A stretch of 64,000 nt of DNA from Spinacia oleracea (Eukaryota; Streptophyta; Magnoliopsida; Caryophyllales; Amaranthaceae). Each line of letters begins with the position of its first letter. Within the stretch, counting starts at the first letter, position 1. The translations under genes were made by a program, and so were the position numbers. Location of the stretch: NCBI RefSeq assembly GCF_020520425.1, contig NC_079491.1, positions 2,046,001 to 2,110,000 of the forward strand, in the 5' to 3' direction. This document shows, in pieces, positions 56,435 to 64,000 of this stretch. The notes under the pieces are model-generated. The model was not told the DNA's origin and made no database searches. It worked only from the letters and a program-made list of their open reading frames with translations.

Positions 56435-56590
56435 TGATTTTGATTTTGATTTTGAGTTTGAGTTTGGGTTTGGGTTTGAGTTTGGGTTTGGGTTTTGAGT
56501 TTTGAGTTTTGAGTTTTGAGTTTGAGTTTTGAGTTTTGAGTTTTGAGTTTTGAGGTTTTGGGTTTTGGGTTTTGGAGTTTGGAGTTTGGA
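56435..56590. repeat. TTTGAG/TTTGGG simple repeat
   Basis: Runs of TTTGAGTTTGGGTTTGGG and TTTTGAGTTTTGAG. The same repeat resumes after the element ending near 57107. Confidence 0.8.
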
Positions 56591-57107
56591 GCAGGGGCGA
56601 AGCTAGACTCAGTAATGAAGGGGGGCCGATTTTACATATCGTAGTACGTAATAACTCTGATTGATCATCCTAATATTTACTCCTTAATTGTTAAAATATC
56701 AAACATAACATAAGATTATAAGAACATAGACATTTGTTAGGGATAAATAAGATTCATAAATTGACCTTAGTTAATACGGAATAATGCTAAAGAAAACCAG
56801 TAAAAAAATTAAAAACCAAACTCATAGGGGGTAAAAGTAACGTAAGTACATGGAATAATAACATAGTCCATTTTTTAGCTTGTTTTTTTTAGGGAGGCCC
56901 ACCTTTTAGTACTACAGTAGTACGGAGTATTATTTATTTAGTATTTTAATTATGCTTTATCTTTTAGCAGGGGGCCATACACTATTTTTATACTACAAAC
57001 TCTTGTTATATCAGCAGTAGAGTACTACATTGACTTACTTTTTATTGGTACAGCAGAAACTTGAGGGGGGCCATGGCCTACTTAGGCCCCAATGGCGCTT
57101 CGCCTCT
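56591..57107. mobile_element. hAT-like MITE inside the TTTGAG repeat
   Basis: Termini CAGGGGCGAAGCTAGAC and GGCGCTTCGCCTCTG are inverted. The flanking TTTGAG-type repeat makes the 8-bp duplication (GTTTGGAG against ATTTGAGG) uncertain. Confidence 0.6.
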
Positions 57108-57368
57108 GATTTGAGGTTTGAGGTTTGAGTTTGAGGGTTGAATTTTGAGTTTGAGGTTTGAGAGTTGTTCGGGTTTGAATAAAATCGGGTTACGGGTCAC
57201 AAAATCTTGTTCAAGACCCAATATTTTCGGGTCGGGTTGATTTTTGACAAGTCTAATTACCATATATTTCTATTCCCTAGTTATTATCAGGCCAAATAAG
57301 GATTGACTATATGATATAATGTGATATTTGAAATATGTTTTTTTGAGTTCATTTAACTAATTATTTTC

Positions 57369-57620
57369 ATGAAGGTGTTCCACAAAAATAAAAAATCAAA
57401 AAAGACAACCTTGAGTGTTGAAGAACGTGAAGCCCTACTTTACGCTAACATCCGAAACTGTCAAATAATTGGTAAACGTCTTGGTCTCAAGGGTCGACGG
57501 GACTTCTATTTGAAGCTTCTTTCGCACCTAAAAGGTCCGGAGTTGGTGCAAAGACTGCAGCTTAGGAAATTTTCCTGTGTTGGACTACTCAGGGAATATG
57601 GGTGTATGTGGGGTTAGTAA
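57369..57620 (+). CDS. Unidentified small coding fragment
   Basis: An 82-residue frame, MKVFHKNKKSKKTTLSVEER, with a clean central part (EALLYANIRNCQIIGKRLGLKGRR) and no repeat character. It may be one exon of a gene rather than a complete protein. I do not recognise it. Confidence 0.3.
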
Positions 57621-57838
57621 GTAAGTGTGAGAAATAATATAATATTGGTATAAATTTCTATTTATAGAAGCGGTGCAAGTATTAAGGGACGGTCCGAAAA
57701 GGAAAGCGGTGCGAATATTAAGGAACGGAGGGAGTATATTTTATTTTTGTGAAAAACATCAATATTTTTTTTGTTGAGGTAAATAATGTTAGTGTACTCC
57801 CTCCGTCCCTTAATATTTAGTTGGTCTTCAAAGAAGTA

Positions 57839-58150
57839 CTCCCTCCGTCCCTTAATACTCGCACCGGTTTGACCGGTGCGGAGTTTAATAAGACACTTGA
57901 ATTGACTTATTAATTTAATGGGTGTTAGTTGATACTTAATAGTGGAGTATTTTTTTAGTATAGTTAGTGGGAAATGTGTAAGGGGTAGTGGGGGTGTGAA
58001 TTTTTAATGATTTTTTGTAGGAATTGGGTTAGTAGGTAAGTGTGAGAAATAATATAATATTAGTAAAATATTTCCATTTATAGAAGCGGTGCAAGTATTA
58101 AGTGACGACCTGAAAAGGAAAGCAGTGCGAGTATTGAGGGACGGCGGGAA
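57839..58150. mobile_element. Stowaway MITE (312 bp) beside other Stowaway fragments
   Basis: It starts CTCCCTCCGTCCCTTAATAC and ends TTGAGGGACGGCGGGAA, with TA on both sides. Fragments with the same termini lie at about 57660-57840, forming a mosaic. Confidence 0.7.
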
Positions 58151-58939
58151 TATCTTTTTCTTTTAGTCAAAATTGTTTGAGCTAAAATGAGTTGTGTACC
58201 TGAAGCTGTAAGACAAACTTGTTTGCATTATACCATTGAGAAGTGAGAAGCTGAGGGATTGGAAGTTTGAAACGAGGAAGTCTTGTTCTATACTCGGTAT
58301 ACCATTGAAATGGTATACTAATATTCTGCATTTTCATTTAGTAGCAAACCATATAGTTTGGTACAAGAAAAGTAGTTTTATTTTCTCCTGTGGTAACAAA
58401 CAACATAGTTGGTAACGTGGTTTCATTTTTATTTGGTTCCAAACACTATAGTTTGGTACTCACAAGTCAAATATAAATGTTATTTTTCATGGGCCAGACT
58501 CAATTTATTACATTAACTTACCATTTAGCCCTTAATATATCACCTGAAGTTACTATTTTGTCCATAGTATACAATTTCAATGTTATACCTATTATAGAAT
58601 CAGAAAGCCTCGTTTGGAAGTGGTATGGGGAGTTAGGCCCTGTTCTGTTCACATGATTTCCACTTATTTCAGGAAATATAAGTTCAGATAAGATAAGTTC
58701 AGTGAAAATAAGGGTTGGCCAAGTACAATTTATAACTAAAATAAGTTTTGATAATTCTAATAAGTTTAGATAAGATAAGTTCAGGAAAAATAAGTGAAAA
58801 TCAGTTGAATAGAACGCAGCCTTAATCAGACAGTGTCTTTACTTCCTTTTCTTTTGATTTTATTATTTGGTTGAAATTTTAAGATGAAAAATTTCCTTAA
58901 TCTGTTTGATTTGCTGCCTTTCTATTTATTTTTTTTAGG

Positions 58940-59404
58940 GATCTGATCTATCTTTGAAGGTCGTCCTTGGAGCATGGCGTGAATTAATGGTGGATGATAG
59001 ATTATATACCACATTATATTGGAAGCTTTAGAGAACGGTGTTGAAAGAAAATTTTATGCTGCCGTTGCCCCGGTACCAAAACGCAAACATGCAGAACTGG
59101 TAGAATGGGTGGCTACTGATTCTAGGAGGGTCACCAACTCACCATGAATGAGGTACTTTATTAATTGCTTCAAGTTTTTCCTCTTACCTTATTTCAACTT
59201 TTGAGTAAGAAAAGAAAGAACATTGCCTATTTCTGAGCACAAATGCAAGCTAGATACACCAGAAAGTTCCGAGTTTCGTTGGAGAAGAACGACCTGTACT
59301 GGTCGGACGTTTCGATAATTCCGGCGAGAAGGAGATTAGAGATGGTCGACGAAGATGATGAGTTACTCGAGGGTATGGCGGAGGATATGAAGGCGGTGCC
59401 GTAG
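58940..59404 (+). other. Unidentified exon-like fragments
   Basis: After a T-rich tract and AG at about 58939 the text reads SDLSLKVVLGAWRELMVDDRLY up to a stop. A shifted frame from about 59026 reads ALENGVERKFYAAVAPVPKR to a TGA at 59144-59146. A third frame, 59243-59404, gives 53 residues (MQARYTRKFRVSLEKNDLYW to MAEDMKAVP). They look like gene remnants but no family was recognised and no join is proven. Confidence 0.25.
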
Positions 59405-60248
59405 AATTTGAAGAGGTTAATTTGAGTTTCACAATATGATTAGTTAATTAGTGCATTTGATTTATATTTAATTGGTTATTTAATTATTTAATTGGTTATT
59501 TAATTAGTTTAAGAGGTCACAATATGCATTTGATTAATATTCTTTATATAACATTCTAATATTCCATTCTTTCAATTGTTCTTATATATGGGCATGTTTG
59601 GCAGTTGGATTGGCGGCTGGCGGTTTTACTTGGCTTGTTTGACGGATTGTTTGTGTTGATTTTTTTTTTTACTGTAGACTTTCTAAAAATGTGTTTGGTA
59701 AAGTTGGTTTTTGGCTACTAATTATTACGGAGTACATACAAAAGGGAAATGATAAATCCAAGGAATAAATCACTTCTTCCAAGGAAATCAACTTTGAAAA
59801 AATGTGAATTTCCTTGGATGAAGTAAAAATTTCCTTGGATTTATCACCTCCCCATACAAAATGTAGTTAGTAAAGTGAAAAGCTAACAACATATCAATGT
59901 AGAAAGCTACTCTTACTAGCTTTTGGATTTTGACGGAAAAACCGGATTTTTAGGCAAGAAAAAAGCCGCTTACCAAAGTCAAAGTCAAATGAAAAGGCCA
60001 ATAAAAAGCCAATTGCAAAACAAACCATGTATTTGTTGAAAGTGTATTTTTCCTCTTTATATACATCGAGATATGATAGATAATATGTACTCTGTATTGA
60101 ACATTAATCTAATACTCGTGAAATTGAAAATTACTTATGAGAAGTTCTAAAAGACTCGTAGAAAATTCAGATGACGCTTTTGAGGTATCTGGAATTCAAT
60201 AATTGTTACGCATTTATGATTTATTCGGTTTTGGTAATAGGAAGCTCT

Positions 60249-60449
60249 TTTTTTTATATAACGCAACGGGAGGAATTATATTAAACTAACACCACGATAC
60301 ATATAGTTGCTTACAAAAAGGGCAAGTACCAAAAACCAACCGCCCAAAAGAAAACATACAGCCGAGGAATAAACAACTACAACAGCAAAAGCAAAACTAT
60401 CTACTCCAAAATCACCTAGCATTGTTAGCAACCCAAACCTTTCTACTGA
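60249..60449 (-). mobile_element. 5'-truncated LINE 3' end
   Basis: Read on the minus strand it runs through GGGCGGTTGGTTTTTGGTAC and TAATATAATTCCTCCCGTTG and then an A-tail (plus-strand T8 near 60249). Block A lacks this stretch at the matching place. No reverse transcriptase part remains. Confidence 0.5.
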
Positions 60450-60615
60450 ACAAATTTTTCATACATTTATATGTTTGGACAATATAACCTGACATAATTG
60501 CAGAAAATATTCATACAAATCTGCTTCCATTAAATCAAAAGATTCACATATGGATCAAACTATCAAAATGATCTCGATCTATATGTTTTAAATTAGAGTT
60601 TGATTAGTTAAACAA

Positions 60616-60964
60616 CGAAAATGATAAAGGTCGCAACACGCGACCTTTAAGCCGTGTCACAATGATGACATGGCATGCTTATGTGTCATGATTTAAATTG
60701 GAAACTAAAATATTTAACTTATATAATCTATTATACATATTTCAAAAAAGGTAAGAAAATTTTAATATTCTAATTTGTTTCTTTTTTTATATCGATTAAT
60801 CTATTTACATATTTTCATAGTAAAAATATTGAATTGATAGTAAAAATATCCTGATGACACATAGCCTACGTGGCGCCTATATGTACCAATTAAACTGCGA
60901 CACGTAAGATTGTGACAACTAAATGTTGTCGCAACTTGCGACCTTTATCATCACCCATAAACCC
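60616..60964. mobile_element. Mutator-like MITE (349 bp)
   Basis: Inner inverted repeats ATGATAAAGGTCGCAAC and TTGCGACCTTTATCAT lie near the ends. Exact 9-bp duplications GTTAAACAA lie at 60607-60615 and 60965-60973. The matching place in block A (about 43089-43100) reads GTTAAACAAATCAAA without interruption. Confidence 0.8.
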
Positions 60965-61509
60965 GTTAAACAAATCAAACATTCCATTTGAAGTACAAGA
61001 TTTAAACGCACGTGCTCTAGTAAATGTTGTGAGTTGTTCTACACATTTTTCAGTAAAATCGGTTACGTCTTTTGTACACAATTTACAAACATTTCCCTCC
61101 CGTATCATACGGCAACACTTCCGGCAAAATATCAGCAATTTTCACATCGAAATATGTTGACTTGCTTGTTAATGTCAATAAAAAGTCAACCACATATGTT
61201 TTTGACTTTTAGAGAAAATGCCAATTATGAACCTACTCTATCCGTCTCACATTACTCGTATCATTTTGAATTTTACGGTATTCACAAAATTTACTTTGAC
61301 CGTATTTTGTAAATGAAAACAAATGGTAATATGTAATATATTGTTGGCTTCATCTTAATATATATTTTTAAAAATATTAACGTTTTATAAGTTTTTCTAA
61401 TATGTAGTTAAAAATATTAGTGGTAAAGGTGTGCATTGTCAAACATCCAATCAAATTGGGGCAAATAAGTTGGAACATAGAGAGTGTTTCAGAAGCAAAA
61501 AAAAAACTA

Positions 61510-61834
61510 CTCCCTCCGTCCCAAAATATAGTGTCCGTTTGACATTTTTCACGGGAATTAAAAAACTTGAAAAATAACATGATGAACTATTAATGTTATT
61601 GTACTTTAGTAGAAAAGTACACAATTTATTTTATTTTTTAAACAAAAAGACAAAAAATAATAAATTATGGGACCACCATTTTCATGATATAAACATTAAT
61701 GATATGGCCACACTATTTTCTAGGTACAAACATTAAATATTGGACCACATTTTTGGACACCCAAAATGGAAAACAGGTACAATATTTTGGGACCCCAAAA
61801 TGAAAACAAATATTATATTTTGGGACGGAGGAAG
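61510..61834. mobile_element. Stowaway MITE (325 bp)
   Basis: It starts CTCCCTCCGTCCCAAAATAT and ends ATATTTTGGGACGGAGGAAG, flanked by TA. Confidence 0.8.
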
Positions 61835-63499
61835 TACAAACAAAAAGAATAACTTAAGGAGATATGAAACGTGGCATAGTTGCATCTCTAATGCCCTCAT
61901 CTAAAGTCTGGAGTACTACGTAAGAGATAAAGGAAAGTTGTTCAAGATTGAGTTGTTTGGAAGACATGACAATAGAAACATCCTATGATATAAATTGCAC
62001 TTTGTATTTGCCGGAGAGATTTATGAAGGTAATACAAATCTACCTACTTACCACTTACATAATTACATACTCCGTAGTACTATCAATAATATGGTTCTTT
62101 TGTAGTGTGTCCCTGATCTATAATGTAAAAACGTATATACAACCCTTATTAAGTAGCGAAACAATAAAAACCACTCTAATTAATTCACAATATCCAAATA
62201 GCACGAGTTACTACTTTTGTTTTTAAGAAGAACTACACACTACTACTATGCACAATTTTAAACAAAAACATTAATTCCATTGTTTGAAACATTGATTCCT
62301 TGGTGTGGTGGGCACAAATCATTAATGGAAGGGGTGATAAACGAATTAAAACTAAATAGTCATACTATTTAATAAAGGAAGAAACACAACTTTGCTAAAG
62401 GTTTACATAACTTATTCCGCACTCCACACTAAACGAAATCTCATTGTTTGGACTTTGGAGACTGGTAGGTTATGACGACATGATTTATACAGGGAAGTAA
62501 AAACAGTCTCATAATAATACGATTAGTTCTATATATTATTATTTCGTATCAAATAAGAATTGTAGTAGCGTTATAATCATTTCTTAATACGAAATATCTT
62601 TTATTTATATTACATAAATAAAAGTAACTATTCAAAATTTCATCTTTTATATAAATATTAGATAGGTATAACTGTATCAGATTAAAATGTTTGATTTTGG
62701 ATGGAACACTCTTGTGTAGAGAGTTTTATTAGATATATATATATTATTTATTTAATAGAGTTTTATTTGTATTAATTTAAATATGTACATAACACATATT
62801 TATTTATCTACATAGGACAAACATTTTTTAATTCTAAAATAGATTAAAAATCGTATTTCTCATCGGCTGAAATCTAATGATTTTAAAAGAATTTTTTAAT
62901 TCTAAAATAAATTAAAAACCTTATTTCTCATTAGACGAAATCTAATGATTTCCAACATGCTCTCTAGATTAGTGTTTGATTTTGGATTGAATTTTATTAT
63001 ATATATATTTTTTTAATTATTATAATGTTTGATTTTGCATGGAGTTGTGTATATTAGTAATTAATTAATTAATTAAAATATGTAAGTGCCACTCGGCTTT
63101 TTTAATTCAAAACTAATTTTAAAATATTATTTTTCGTTTGCCGAAACCATTATATTTCCTATGTTGCGCTCTAATATTGGATTAGTGTTTTATTTTGGAC
63201 GTAATTTTATTTTAGATTAGTGTTTGATTTTGAATTGAATTTTATTTTAGATTAGTGTTTGATTGTGGATTAAATTTTATTTTAAATGATTAGAGTACGT
63301 GTTTGATTTTGGAAGGAGTTGTATATATTGGTAATTAATTAATTAAAATATCTATGTGACACTTACTTAATTAATTGACTTATTCTTACTTACTTACAGA
63401 GTACTTATTTATCTTCAAAAGTAAATTAGAAATGTTATTTTTCATTGGCCGAAACCATTAGATTTCCTACGTGACGCTCTAATAATTATGCAAAATCGG

Positions 63500-63548
<49 letters not shown>

Positions 63549-64000
63549 CTTAACATTCTCATGCTCGACATTTATTGTTGGCTATCAAACGGGACATTAA
63601 GAATCTTATATGGCAGAACTACAAAATCGGCTATAATTACGAGCATTACAGGTTATAGGGCAATCGTTCTCAGCAAATATTGTTTCATTTGAATGTCATT
63701 GCAATTAGATGTTTTATATTGCATTAAACGTTATTTAAAACTATATATGTATCATTTTTAATTGAACCTTGTCAAGTGATGTTCCACCAAATTTTAAAAA
63801 AAATCATAACATAGTTTAATTGAAAATTGATAAAATTGATAATTAAGAAATTATCAATTTTTAATTAAAATCGGTTTCGAATCTTTCCGTTGTTGGTATG
63901 AAGGCATGGATTAATATACCTGCTGGACCATATAAAAGTTTTGGATTTCTTTTAATTTTCATTTTCTATCGGTACATCTCAATTTGTACAATAATTTTGT
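61835..64000. other. AT-rich terminal region with simple repeats
   Basis: No gene was supported. About 62690-63480 repeats TTAGTGTTTGATTTTGGAT and AATCTAATGATTT several times. 63501-63545 is a TA dinucleotide run. The remaining frames are short and AT-driven. Confidence 0.45.

Larger units (their letters stand above)
59540..61230. repeat. Duplicated block, copy C
   Basis: Counterpart of 41640-43400. Private insertions are a 5'-truncated LINE end at about 60249-60449 and a Mutator-like MITE at 60616-60964. The minus-strand frame 60890-61138 with CRKCCRMIREGNVCKLC lies in this block. Confidence 0.75.

Noticed and set aside
56435-56590. Interstitial telomeric repeat
   Set aside because: The TTTGAG/TTTGGG units do not match the plant telomere unit TTTAGGG; it is an ordinary simple repeat.
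61948-62226. 92-residue plus-strand frame
   Set aside because: AT-rich, no homology I can recognise, with hydrophobic residues expected from TTA/ATT-rich DNA; not enough support for a gene.

Overview
The window is nuclear DNA of a flowering plant. It has AT-rich non-coding DNA, spliced genes with GT/AG introns, plant-type protein families and dense miniature transposons (Stowaway, hAT, Mutator and CACTA types), with SINE and LINE remnants. No bacterial or viral gene is visible. A eudicot, perhaps of the Caryophyllales, fits the repeats and the knottin-type peptide, but I cannot name the species from sequence alone.

Layout. 1-211: last exon of a gene that starts outside the window. 212-8770: mostly repeats, including nested Stowaway elements, a 1.6 kb inverted-repeat element full of short tandem repeats, a SINE, and a ten-copy 116-bp array grown from the 3' end of an unidentified gene. 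8774-11395 (minus): cis-prenyltransferase with non-coding 5' exons. 12385-16301 and 22623-25498 (both minus): two four-exon 2-oxoglutarate/Fe(II) dioxygenases of the hyoscyamine 6-dioxygenase-like group, a tandem duplicate with identical lengths of exons 2 and 3. Between them lie a 1.78 kb Mutator-type fold-back element, SINEs and hAT elements. 25.6-32.7 kb: repeats, including a full retroposed element with a 17-bp target duplication. 32.7-36.9 kb: a hAT element that contains a MULE with a broken transposase, which itself contains another hAT-type element. 40532-41611 (plus): ATL-type RING-H2 ubiquitin ligase. 44386-45765 (plus): two-exon secreted cystine-knot peptide. 46.1-49.75 kb: a possible minus-strand spliced transcript with little coding capacity. 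50020-51801: second copy of the 1.78 kb Mutator-type element. 54054-54587 (plus): an unknown 177-residue basic protein. 54.9-56.3 kb: possible cystatin-fold exons separated by two tandem MITEs. 57.3-59.4 kb: small unidentified coding fragments. The rest to 64000 is repeats, including a third copy of a block also found at 41.6-43.4 and 51.8-52.4 kb.

The genes do not form one pathway. The dioxygenase pair is the only real gene cluster; it suggests specialised metabolism. The cystine-knot peptide and the ATL ligase are of families often linked to defence, but nothing here shows that they act together. Most of what is unusual is in the repeats: exact target-site duplications of 3, 8, 9 and 12-20 bp can be read directly, which gives the element class and nesting order.
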